Made by a program: the position numbers and the translations under genes. A DNA stretch of 64,000 nt from [Actinomadura] parvosata subsp. kistnae (GTDB taxonomy: Bacteria > Actinomycetota > Actinomycetes > Streptosporangiales > Streptosporangiaceae), in assembly GCF_900323885.1 (NCBI RefSeq), contig NZ_OOHJ01000018.1, forward strand, positions 2,901,001 through 2,965,000. Direction: 5' to 3'. Position 1 is the stretch's first letter, and each line of letters begins with the position of its first letter. Positions 1 through 6,665 of this stretch are shown piece after piece. The notes beneath the pieces are model-generated. The model made no database searches. It saw nothing but the letters and a program-made list of their open reading frames with translations, and was not told the DNA's origin.

Positions 1-162
1 TCCGCGCTACAGTTCTAGGTACCGCAATCGAACAGAGGTTCGGCCTGGTGAGAGGGGGTGTGTCCGATGACGGTGCTCGCGCCCGCCCCTGCTCGGACAC
101 GCCGTAGCACTTTCTTCCCAAATCTAAGACGGCCGCTATATCCGGCAATAAAGTCCGAGAGC

Positions 163-1344
163 GTGGACCCTGTGCGAAACCCCTACGCTCCAGGCGCCGG
201 GCAGCGCCCGCCTGAGCTCGCCGGCCGTGATCGTGAGCTCCAGCAGTTCGAGGTCGTGCTGGAGCGGGTGGCCCGTGGCCGCCCCGAGCGCAGCATGGTC
301 GTGACCGGCCTGCGGGGAGTGGGCAAGACCGTCCTGCTCAACACGTTCAAGTCCATGGCCATGCAGCGGCTGTGGGGCACGGGCAAGATCGAGGCCCGCC
401 CCGACCAGTCGATCAGGCGGCCGGTGGCCGCCGCCCTGCACATGGCCATCCGCGAGCTGGCGCCGCGACACCGCGCGCCCGAGCGCATCGAGGAGTTCCT
501 CGGCGTGCTCAAGGCGTTCGCGATGCGCGATCCGGCCGCGGCCAAGGGCACCTCCCACTGGTCGCCCGGGATCGAGGTGCCGGCCAGCCGCGGGCGCGCC
601 GACTCGGGCGACCTGGAGATCGACCTCACCGAGCTGTTCGTCGACGCCGCGAGCGTGGCCACCGACCTGGCGGTGGGCATCGCCCTGTTCATCGACGAGA
701 TGCAGGACGTCCAGCCCGCCGACGTCTCCGCGCTCTGCGCCGCCTGCCACGAGCTGTCGCAGACGGGCGGGCCGCTGATCGTGGTGGGCGCTGGGCTGCC
801 GCACCTGCCGAGCGTCCTTTCGGCCAGCAAGAGCTATTCCGAGCGGCTCTTCCGCTACGCGCGCATCGACAAGCTCGACCGGGAGGCGGCCGACCTCGCG
901 CTGATCCTGCCGGCGCGCGAGGAGGAGGTCGAGTTCACCCAGGAGGCGCTCGACGCGCTCTACGAGGCGGCCGACGGCTACCCCTACTTCGTGCAGGCCT
1001 ACGGCAAGGTGGCCTGGGACCTCGCGCCGCGCAGCCCGATCACCCTCGACGACGTCAAGGTCTCCGCGCCGGAGGCCGAGGAGGAGCTGGCGGTCGGGTT
1101 CTTCGGCAGCCGCTACGAGCGGGCCACGCCGGCCGAGCGCGACTACATGCACGCCATGGCGCAGATCGGCGACGATCCGGTGCCGACCTCCGAGGTGGCC
1201 GACGCGCTGGGGCGCAAGCCGTCCAGCCTCTCGCCCGCTCGCGACAGCTTGATCAAGAAGGGTCTCATCTACAGCGCCGAGCGCGGGCTGATCGCGTTCA
1301 CGGTGCCGCACTTCGGGAAGTTCCTGCGGGCTCAGCCGATCTGA
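163..1344 (+). CDS. AAA-type ATP-binding protein with C-terminal winged helix
   Basis: Predicted 393-aa cytoplasmic ATPase of the Orc1/Cdc6-like 'NPYxPGAG' actinobacterial group; its cellular role is not established. Walker A is GLRGVGKT (about residues 49-56) and Walker B is LFIDEMQD (about 175-182). The last 65 residues look like a winged helix (SEVADALGRKPSSLSPARD). I chose GTG 163 because the conserved N terminus begins there. The upstream stretch 67-162 has AT-rich codons unlike the gene. However, ATG 67 in the same frame has a strong AGAGGGGG ribosome site at 51-58, so a 425-aa form or a short leader is possible. It converges on the next gene across a strong inverted repeat. Confidence 0.85.
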   Translation: MDPVRNPYAPGAGQRPPELAGRDRELQQFEVVLERVARGRPERSMVVTGLRGVGKTVLLNTFKSMAMQRLWGTGKIEARPDQSIRRPVAAALHMAIRELAPRHRAPERIEEFLGVLKAFAMRDPAAAKGTSHWSPGIEVPASRGRADSGDLEIDLTELFVDAASVATDLAVGIALFIDEMQDVQPADVSALCAACHELSQTGGPLIVVGAGLPHLPSVLSASKSYSERLFRYARIDKLDREAADLALILPAREEEVEFTQEALDALYEAADGYPYFVQAYGKVAWDLAPRSPITLDDVKVSAPEAEEELAVGFFGSRYERATPAERDYMHAMAQIGDDPVPTSEVADALGRKPSSLSPARDSLIKKGLIYSAERGLIAFTVPHFGKFLRAQPI

Positions 1345-1359
1345 GCGACGCCCCTAGAC

Positions 1360-1403
1360 CTCTATTGGGCTGTCTAGTGGGGAAGCTAGACAGCCCAATA
1401 GAG
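1360..1403. terminator. Perfect 18-bp inverted repeat between convergent genes
   Basis: Arms 1360-1377 and 1386-1403 are perfect reverse complements with an 8-nt loop. It lies between the ATPase stop and the stop of the opposing gene. There is no T-run, but the stem is long and strong. A bidirectional terminator is the simplest reading. Confidence 0.7.
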
Positions 1404-1447
1404 CTATATCGCCATGCTTTTCGAGAGTCGTATACGGCTTTCTAGCG

Positions 1448-2242
1448 TCATGCCGATACGGGCGTATATTCCGGCAGAGATCCGCTGTCCTCCCTGCTGA
1501 CCACGGCCATCCGCACCGCCGGGCGCCGGCCGCTCAGGTAGACGGCGAACACGACGTCGTCATCGTCGTGGTTGCGGAAGGCGAAGAAACGCCAGCACAG
1601 CTCCCGCCACGTGTCGTACGGGTCGGCCGAGACCAGCTCGCCCTCGTGCGCCCGCCACGTGCCGCTCGCCTTCAGGCGCGACAGGGTGACCGACTCGGCC
1701 GGGGCCGGGCGTTGCTCACAAGGGGCGCGATACCGTACGCGGTCGATCAGCTCCTCGATCTCGGGCGACAGCGCCGCGAGCACCGCCACCCCCGCCGCCA
1801 GCAGCCACGACGGCGCGAGCGCGGCCTGCCAGCCCGGCACCGGCGACCACACCGACACCGCCGCCATCCCGGTCAGCGCCACCGTCCGGCCGATCGAGCG
1901 CAGCCCGACCGGGGCCGAGCTCACCTCGCCGAAGCAGCCGCATCCCGCGTCGGGCCGCCGCCTGCGCAGCTCCAGCAGCACGTACGTGGACAAAGCGAAG
2001 AACGCGACCGTGCCCCAGCGGAACAGCGGATGCGTCGTGAGCAGCAGCCCCCCGGCCAGCACCAGCTCGCCCACCGCGCACACCAGCAGCGCCGGGCCCT
2101 GGACGCGCTCCGGCACCAGCACCGCGGGCCCCAGCCTCGACAGCCCGCCCGGCTCGCTCCTCGTGGCGACGGTGAGCACCTTGGCCGCCGTCCCCAGGAG
2201 GAGCATGGCCATCAGGAGCGGGAGCTGCGATCCGAGCACCAA
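1448..2242 (-). CDS. MauE/DoxX-like redox-associated membrane protein
   Basis: This 264-aa protein has about four hydrophobic segments in its first 165 residues and a CGCFG motif at residues 101-105, just after a membrane helix. That arrangement is typical of MauE-like proteins, which are linked to electron transfer or disulfide formation outside the membrane. The last 90 residues are soluble and charged (a DDDDVVF stretch) and I do not recognise them. It lies 3 bp downstream of the Cys-rich gene at 2246-3187 on the same strand. The two are therefore probably translated together, and the pair suggests oxidative maturation of a Cys-rich partner. Family assignment is fairly firm; function is inferred. 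Confidence 0.75.
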   Translation of the reverse strand: MVLGSQLPLLMAMLLLGTAAKVLTVATRSEPGGLSRLGPAVLVPERVQGPALLVCAVGELVLAGGLLLTTHPLFRWGTVAFFALSTYVLLELRRRRPDAGCGCFGEVSSAPVGLRSIGRTVALTGMAAVSVWSPVPGWQAALAPSWLLAAGVAVLAALSPEIEELIDRVRYRAPCEQRPAPAESVTLSRLKASGTWRAHEGELVSADPYDTWRELCWRFFAFRNHDDDDVVFAVYLSGRRPAVRMAVVSREDSGSLPEYTPVSA

Positions 2243-2245
2243 GCC

Positions 2246-3187
2246 TCACCCCAATCCGAGCTGCGCGTTGAAGCATCCTTTGACCAGCTCGCCGCCGAGC
2301 TCCACGTAGGAGGACGGCGACAGCTCCGCGATCCGCCCGCGCGGCGAGGTGTCGCACTCGACGCACCGGTCGCAGAACCGCCCCGCCACGCACCCGCACG
2401 CGATCACCGGCACGTTGGCGGTGCGGTCGGTGCACACGTTCCTGACCTGGAGCAGCGACCCCACCGACAGGTACGGCAGGCCCGCGCACGACACGCCCGC
2501 GCGGGCGCAGCCGGTGTCGGTACGTTCCAGCATCGGGTACGCGGCGCCGCGCTCTTCCTCGTCGAACGTGTCCGACCAGGTCACCGTGCCACCGATGCGC
2601 GACTGCTTGTACGCCGGCGGCGCGGGCGGCACGGACCGCGCCGGGTAGGGCGGCTGGGAGGTCGCGGGCAGCAGCGCCAGGCTCGCCCCGTCACGCCTGA
2701 CGCCGATCGCGTCGAACAGGTAACCGGGCTCCAGCTTGGGATGGCGCACCTGCAGCCGTCCCGACGAGCGGTAAGGGATGATCACCGTGCGGTGGCCGCG
2801 ATGCGGCCCGCAGTCGAGCTCGACCGTCAGGTCCCTGCGGCCCTCGATCGACAGGAGCGTTCCCGTGATGCGGGTCGTGTCGGCCCAGATGCGGTCGACC
2901 ACGCGCCCGTCGCGCAGGGCGCGCATCAGCACCATGGAGCCCACGGGCAGGTCGGCCGGGGCGACCTCGGCGCCGTGCCAGGCGGTCGCCCAGGGGGCGA
3001 TGACCAGGCGTTCCTCGGTGCCCGACGGGGTCTCGATGGTGATCAGGTGCGGGCTGACGTCCAGCACCTCGCCGGCGACGGCCCGCAGCGGCTCGCCGTC
3101 GCCCGGCTCGGGCCCGGGAACCCCGCTCTGCCGGCCGAGCGCGGCCGCGGCGAGCACCCGGCGGCGCTCAACGCTCGGATAGACCAT
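2246..3187 (-). CDS. Cys-rich protein with double-psi beta-barrel-like C terminus
   Basis: This 313-aa protein has no clear signal peptide. The first 175 residues look like two small beta-barrel segments. The last 115 residues hold nine cysteines (227, 234, 252, 264, 266, 272, 275, 278, 305) and end in GRIAELSPSSYVELG. That motif resembles the 'GRIxDLSxAAFxxL' signature of RlpA-like double-psi barrels. The start is ATG 3187 with a GAGGGAGG ribosome site 4-11 nt upstream; a start 54 bp further upstream lacks support. It probably forms an operon with the MauE-like gene that follows it by 3 bp. A cell-wall or secreted role is inference only; I cannot name the family with certainty. Confidence 0.65.
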   Translation of the reverse strand: MVYPSVERRRVLAAAALGRQSGVPGPEPGDGEPLRAVAGEVLDVSPHLITIETPSGTEERLVIAPWATAWHGAEVAPADLPVGSMVLMRALRDGRVVDRIWADTTRITGTLLSIEGRRDLTVELDCGPHRGHRTVIIPYRSSGRLQVRHPKLEPGYLFDAIGVRRDGASLALLPATSQPPYPARSVPPAPPAYKQSRIGGTVTWSDTFDEEERGAAYPMLERTDTGCARAGVSCAGLPYLSVGSLLQVRNVCTDRTANVPVIACGCVAGRFCDRCVECDTSPRGRIAELSPSSYVELGGELVKGCFNAQLGLG

Positions 3188-3405
3188 CCGCCCCTCCCTC
3201 GCTCGGGTACTAGATTCACATGACTTGAGGGCGGCTCCCACCGTAGTGGCCCAGAACAGAGCAAAATACGCATCCCCGGGGAAGTGCCTTCACCTACGGC
3301 GGCGTACAAACCACCACCGACCTTGACGGACCTTTATCCTCGGCGGGCCGAAACCTGAATTGCGGTTCAGGCCGAATAGGGCATCGGGCTGCGATTCTGG
3401 CCACG

Positions 3406-3912
3406 ATGCAGACCACCAGCTGGGAAGACGAGTTCCGCGAGTACGTCACGGCGCGCGGCCCCGCACTGCTGCGCGCGGCCCATCAGCTCACCGGACATCC
3501 GCTCGACGCGGAGGACCTGTTGCAGAGCGCGCTGACCAAGACATACCAGGCTTGGGAGCGCATCGAGGACCGGGGCGCCCTGGACGGCTACGTGCGGCGG
3601 GCCATGGTGAACATCAACATCTCGCAGTGGCGGCGGCGCAAGCTGGAGGAGTACCCGTCCGACGAGCTGCCCGAGCGGCCGGCGGCCTGCGACCCGGCCG
3701 GGTCGTCGTCCTCGGAGGTCCACGAGGCGCTCGAACAGGCGCTGCGGGAGCTGCCTGAACGCATGCGGGCCGCGATCGTGTTGCGGTACTACGAGGACAT
3801 GACCGAGCTGGAGATCGCCAAGACGCTGGGGATCAGCGTGGGGACGGTCAAGAGCACGGTGTCCCGCGCGATGGCCAAGCTCAGGACCGCGCTGGAGCTT
3901 CCCGCTCAGTAG
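3406..3912 (+). CDS. SigE-family RNA polymerase sigma factor
   Basis: This 168-aa group IV (ECF-like) sigma factor directs RNA polymerase to a stress or surface-related regulon. Region 2 includes DAEDLLQSALTKTYQAW (about residues 44-60). Region 4 is a helix-turn-helix with EIAKTLGISVGTVKSTVSRA. Region 3 is absent, as is usual for the family. No anti-sigma gene follows. Instead the 3' end overlaps the convergent MarR gene by 32 bp. The ribosome site upstream of ATG 3406 is weak. Confidence 0.9.
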   Translation: MQTTSWEDEFREYVTARGPALLRAAHQLTGHPLDAEDLLQSALTKTYQAWERIEDRGALDGYVRRAMVNINISQWRRRKLEEYPSDELPERPAACDPAGSSSSEVHEALEQALRELPERMRAAIVLRYYEDMTELEIAKTLGISVGTVKSTVSRAMAKLRTALELPAQ

Positions 3913-4402
3913 GGCAGGCCTCATCTGTAGCGCCGGTGGCGCCGGCGGTGGCGCAGGGTCGCACGACGTCCCTGATCTTGCGCAGGCTCTTGAGGAACGC
4001 CTCCAGCTCATCGGCCCCCAGCAGCCCGGTGAAGCACTCCTCGATGTCACGCAGGTGATCGGGCAGCACCGACTCCATCCGCTCCCGCCCCGCGTCCGTG
4101 AGGACGGCGTAGGAGGCCCGGCGGTCGCTGGCGCACGACTCGCGCCTGACCAGCCCTTCCCGTTCGAGCCGGTCGACGACGCGCGTCACCCCGCTCGTGG
4201 ACAGCTGCGTCTGCGCGGCGAGATCGCTCATCCGCAGCCGCTGATGCGGGGAACGTGCCAATCGGATGACGGTCTCGAAGTCGATCTCCGACAACCCCGC
4301 CGCGCTCAGCACCGGCTGGAACCGGCTCATCAACCCGGAGTGAACCTCGGTCAGCAGTCCGATGGCCGTCAGCCGGGAGTCGTCGAAGTTCGTCACGCTC
4401 AT
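3881..4402 (-). CDS. MarR-family transcriptional regulator
   Basis: A 173-aa winged-helix DNA-binding protein. The recognition region is MSDLAAQTQLSTSGVTRVVD (about residues 58-77), and the wing carries the family-typical SDRRASYAVLTDAG. MarR proteins repress small-molecule-responsive genes, often divergent ones. The divergent neighbour here is the YceI gene at 4499, so that is the likely target. The C terminus overlaps the sigma-factor 3' end by 32 bp. Confidence 0.85.
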   Translation of the reverse strand: MSVTNFDDSRLTAIGLLTEVHSGLMSRFQPVLSAAGLSEIDFETVIRLARSPHQRLRMSDLAAQTQLSTSGVTRVVDRLEREGLVRRESCASDRRASYAVLTDAGRERMESVLPDHLRDIEECFTGLLGADELEAFLKSLRKIRDVVRPCATAGATGATDEACPTEREAPARS

Positions 4403-4498
4403 ACCTTATCCGACGTTAGTTGACGCGCGGAATATTCCTCATGTAGAAAGTTGTTGCCGCAGACATCCGCTCGACCGACACTCTCTGAGGAGAACCCC

Positions 4499-5062
4499 AT
4501 GACCACGCGCACCTGGGAGTCCCTGACCATCCCGGCCGCCGGCACCTACAACCTCGACGCCGCCCACACCACGATCGGGTTCGTCGTCAAGCACATGATG
4601 GTCAGCAAGGTCCGCGGCCACTTCGGCACGTTCAGCGGCTCCGTCACGATCGCGGAGAACCCGCTCGAGTCCGCCGCCGAGCTCACGATCCAGGCCGACA
4701 GCATCTCCACCGGCGTCCCGGACCGCGACGGTCACCTGCGCAGCGACGACTTCCTGGCCGCCGACAAGTTCCCGAACATCACCTTCAAGAGCACCCGCGT
4801 CGTCGGCCACTCCGGTGACGAGTTCGTCGTCGCCGGCAACCTGACGATCCGCGACGTCACCAAGGAGGTCGAGCTCGCCGTCGAGTACGGCGGCGTCGGC
4901 ACCAACCCGTGGGGTCAGGAGGTCTGGGGCTTCTCGATCAAGACGGAGATCGACCGCGAGGAGTTCGGCCTCACCTGGAACCAGGCGCTCGAGACCGGCG
5001 GCGTGCTCGTGGGCAAGAAGATCAAGATCGAGATCGAGGGCGAGGCCAACCCGGCCGCCTGA
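4499..5062 (+). CDS. YceI-family lipid/isoprenoid-binding protein
   Basis: A 187-aa beta-barrel protein of the YceI family, known to bind polyisoprenoid or amide lipids. The sequence shows the typical opening (YNLDAAHTTIGFVVKHMMVS), the SGVPDRDGHL-like turn and the closing FGLTWNQALETGGVLVG. There is no signal peptide, as in other actinobacterial members. The start is ATG 4499, preceded by CTGAGGAG. It is divergent from the MarR gene; the 96-bp gap should hold both promoters. It is followed by a hairpin at 5096-5126. Confidence 0.9.
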   Translation: MTTRTWESLTIPAAGTYNLDAAHTTIGFVVKHMMVSKVRGHFGTFSGSVTIAENPLESAAELTIQADSISTGVPDRDGHLRSDDFLAADKFPNITFKSTRVVGHSGDEFVVAGNLTIRDVTKEVELAVEYGGVGTNPWGQEVWGFSIKTEIDREEFGLTWNQALETGGVLVGKKIKIEIEGEANPAA

Positions 5063-5082
5063 TCCCGCGCTCCCGCGGTACG

Positions 5083-5158
5083 TTATCCACAGGCATGAAG
5101 CCCGCTCCAGCTCTGGGCGGGCTTCATCCACAGGCAGTTACCCACAGGCTGTTGATAA
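5083..5158 (+). other. Cluster of four DnaA-box-like 9-mers
   Basis: TTATCCACA at 5083-5091 is a perfect consensus box. TCATCCACA at 5124-5132 and TTACCCACA at 5138-5146 are one mismatch from it. TGTTGATAA at 5150-5158 is an inverted near-match. The first three are direct repeats with a shared CCACAGGC extension. There is no dnaA, dnaN or replication gene nearby, so this is not evidently oriC. A DnaA-titration or regulatory site is possible. Confidence 0.5.
5096..5126 (+). terminator. Hairpin downstream of the YceI gene
   Basis: TGAAGCCCGC (5096-5105) pairs perfectly with GCGGGCTTCA (5117-5126) across an 11-nt loop, 34 bp after the YceI stop. It overlaps the second DnaA-like box. There is no U-tract, as is common in actinomycetes. 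Confidence 0.6.
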
Positions 5159-5188
5159 CTCTTGGCGAAGACGGGCGGGGTTATCGCT

Positions 5189-5217
5189 TTGCCGCCTCGC
5201 CAGAAGGCCGGTACGCT
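5189..5217 (+). promoter_or_regulatory. Probable tRNA-Ser promoter
   Basis: TTGCCG at 5189-5194 and TACGCT at 5212-5217 are separated by 17 bp, matching a housekeeping -35/-10 layout. The tRNA starts 22 bp after the -10. Confidence 0.5.
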
Positions 5218-5239
5218 GTGCTGAGCCGCGGTGGCTCCA

Positions 5240-5329
5240 GGAGGATTCGCCTAGTCAGGTCTATGGCGCCGCACTGCTAATGCGGTTTGGGTTTAACGCC
5301 CATCGAGGGTTCAAATCCCTCATCCTCCG
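5240..5329 (+). tRNA. tRNA-Ser (anticodon GCT)
   Basis: This 90-nt class II tRNA decodes AGC/AGU. The acceptor arms GGAGGAT (5240-5246) and ATCCTCC (5322-5328) pair fully. The anticodon stem CCGCA/TGCGG encloses the loop CTGCTAA, with GCT at 5276-5278. A long variable arm follows, then the T-arm GAGGGTTCAAATCCCTC. The discriminator base is G, as expected for serine. Confidence 0.97.
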
Positions 5330-5335
5330 CAGATG

Positions 5336-5373
5336 GAGGGCCCTCTCCTCAGTTTGAGGAGAGGGCCCTCTTT
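5336..5373 (+). terminator. Intrinsic terminator of tRNA-Ser
   Basis: A perfect 16-bp stem (5336-5351 with 5355-5370) has a 3-nt loop and is followed by TTT. It begins 6 nt after the tRNA. Confidence 0.9.
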
Positions 5374-5766
5374 GCTCTATGAGGACGTCATCGTCGCCAC
5401 GGGGGTGCGGCGCTTGCCCAGCGAGGATCACGCGCCTGGAGACCGAACTGCGGCCTACTCGAGATGATCTCGAGGGTCCCGCCTTGGCAAATTCCCAGCG
5501 CGAGCACCACCCGCCTAGTGGGTGCCTCATCGCTTGGTCCCGGCCACGTCACGCGGCGATGGAATGCGCCGCCATATCTCGCCCCTTCCTCAGCGTGCCG
5601 TCCAGGCGCGTGGGCTGAGGATCGGTACCGGACAGCGACGGGGCACTGGGCCGGTACCTCGCGTCGACCCTGCCATGCGAGCCGGAACCCAGGAAACCCC
5701 TCCACCGAGCACCCGCAGTTCGATCTGGTCGTTGCCGCCTGCATGAGTGCTCGGACAGCAGCCGTG
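5374..5766. other. Gene-free stretch between tRNA-Ser and the caspase-Hsp90 operon
   Basis: I see no convincing coding frame here. The only notable element is a perfect 17-nt palindrome at 5458-5474 (CTCGAGAT, G, ATCTCGAG), which could be a protein-binding site or a small hairpin. There is no integrase gene and no copy of the tRNA 3' end. Confidence 0.5.
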
Positions 5767-6357
5767 CTAACCACAGTGCTTGACGGGGTTGATCGAGGTA
5801 GCTCCGCTCAAGGGCATCCGCTGCAGCGACTTCCCTTTCACAATGAGTTCCCCATCTGCGCTCCCGACCAACTCTCCGCAAAGCCTCTCGGTTCGGCCGA
5901 CGACTTCGATCTGCAACGTCGAGTTTTCGGCACTAGCGCCGAACCAAGTGAAGCCCAGAGCGGTCACCAGCATCGTGAGGGCCACGATGGTCAAGGCTGC
6001 AGCTCCATGGATTCGACGGCCGATAGCGCGGACTTCACGTTGGGTCCATTCCCGAAGGCCTTCACCGGTCAGCAAGATCTCCGAACCAGGCGTTCCGGAC
6101 GCAGCGCGCAATGCGAGCACTGTCGCTGAGACCAGTGCCGCAAGCGCGGCCGCCAGGAGGAGGGCGACAGAGACTTTCACCCAGTCCTCCAGACCGAGGA
6201 CGGTGTCGCGGCCTTTGACGATCAGCACAGCACTCAGTAGTGCGATGAGCGCGGCCAGACCTGCTCGCCACCCTTCGGCTTGCTTGCGGGCGATCGTTAG
6301 CTGTTCGAACCGTAGTTCCTGAGCGCGTTGTGCCCAGCGCTTTCGCTCGATGCTCAT
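5767..6357 (-). CDS. Three-helix membrane protein of the caspase-Hsp90 operon
   Basis: This 196-aa protein has hydrophobic segments at about residues 29-49, 60-86 and 117-143. A basic N terminus precedes them, and a roughly 50-residue soluble tail with two cysteines follows. I do not recognise a named family. Its ATG (6357) shares one base with the TGA of the upstream Cys-rich gene (TGATG), so translation is coupled. As the last gene of a caspase-Hsp90 operon it could be a membrane-acting effector or an anchor. That role is inferred from position, not from sequence. Base composition is lower in GC than the surrounding chromosome. Confidence 0.75.
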   Translation of the reverse strand: MSIERKRWAQRAQELRFEQLTIARKQAEGWRAGLAALIALLSAVLIVKGRDTVLGLEDWVKVSVALLLAAALAALVSATVLALRAASGTPGSEILLTGEGLREWTQREVRAIGRRIHGAAALTIVALTMLVTALGFTWFGASAENSTLQIEVVGRTERLCGELVGSADGELIVKGKSLQRMPLSGATSINPVKHCG

Positions 6358-6665
6358 CAGATGTCAACCGACCAGTAAGCTCCGCATCCGCTATCGGGGG
6401 CCTCAGGTGGCCGGTCCGGATGTTGGTAACCGCATTCACAGTAAACAGTCACCTTGGAGATTTGGACAGGAGGGATAGGAGATCTTCGGTTGAACACTCC
6501 CTTCGTTCCGTGCGGCGTCCCGCGGGAGAAAGTCATGGACGTCCGTACCCCACATGCTGGGCATCGTCCCGTGACGACTACCTCCTCGGGAGTCTTTGTC
6601 ACGGTGAAGGCGGTTTCTGTGCTGAATTCGGTCTCAGCGAAGGGGACAGCACGGTGCTCAGACAT
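6357..6665 (-). CDS. Small Cys-rich, probably zinc-binding protein
   Basis: This 102-aa protein has a CPACG knuckle (Cys35, Cys38) and a second CECGYQH knuckle (Cys76, Cys78, His82), plus Cys94. The spacing suits one zinc ribbon. I chose ATG 6665 because it overlaps the caspase-Hsp90 stop by 8 nt (ATGTCTGA), which indicates translational coupling. The longer frame upstream to 6779 lies inside the preceding gene. It is probably an adaptor or regulator of the 1592-aa protein; no enzymatic motif is visible. Confidence 0.75.
   Translation of the reverse strand: MSEHRAVPFAETEFSTETAFTVTKTPEEVVVTGRCPACGVRTSMTFSRGTPHGTKGVFNRRSPIPPVQISKVTVYCECGYQHPDRPPEAPDSGCGAYWSVDI

Noticed and set aside
5083..5158. 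Chromosomal origin of replication
   Set aside because: Only four boxes are present and dnaA, dnaN and related genes are absent; a real oriC in this group holds many more boxes.
5388..5774. Minus-strand frame of 128 codons after tRNA-Ser
   Set aside because: Its composition and codon pattern do not look coding, and there is no ribosome site or recognisable motif.
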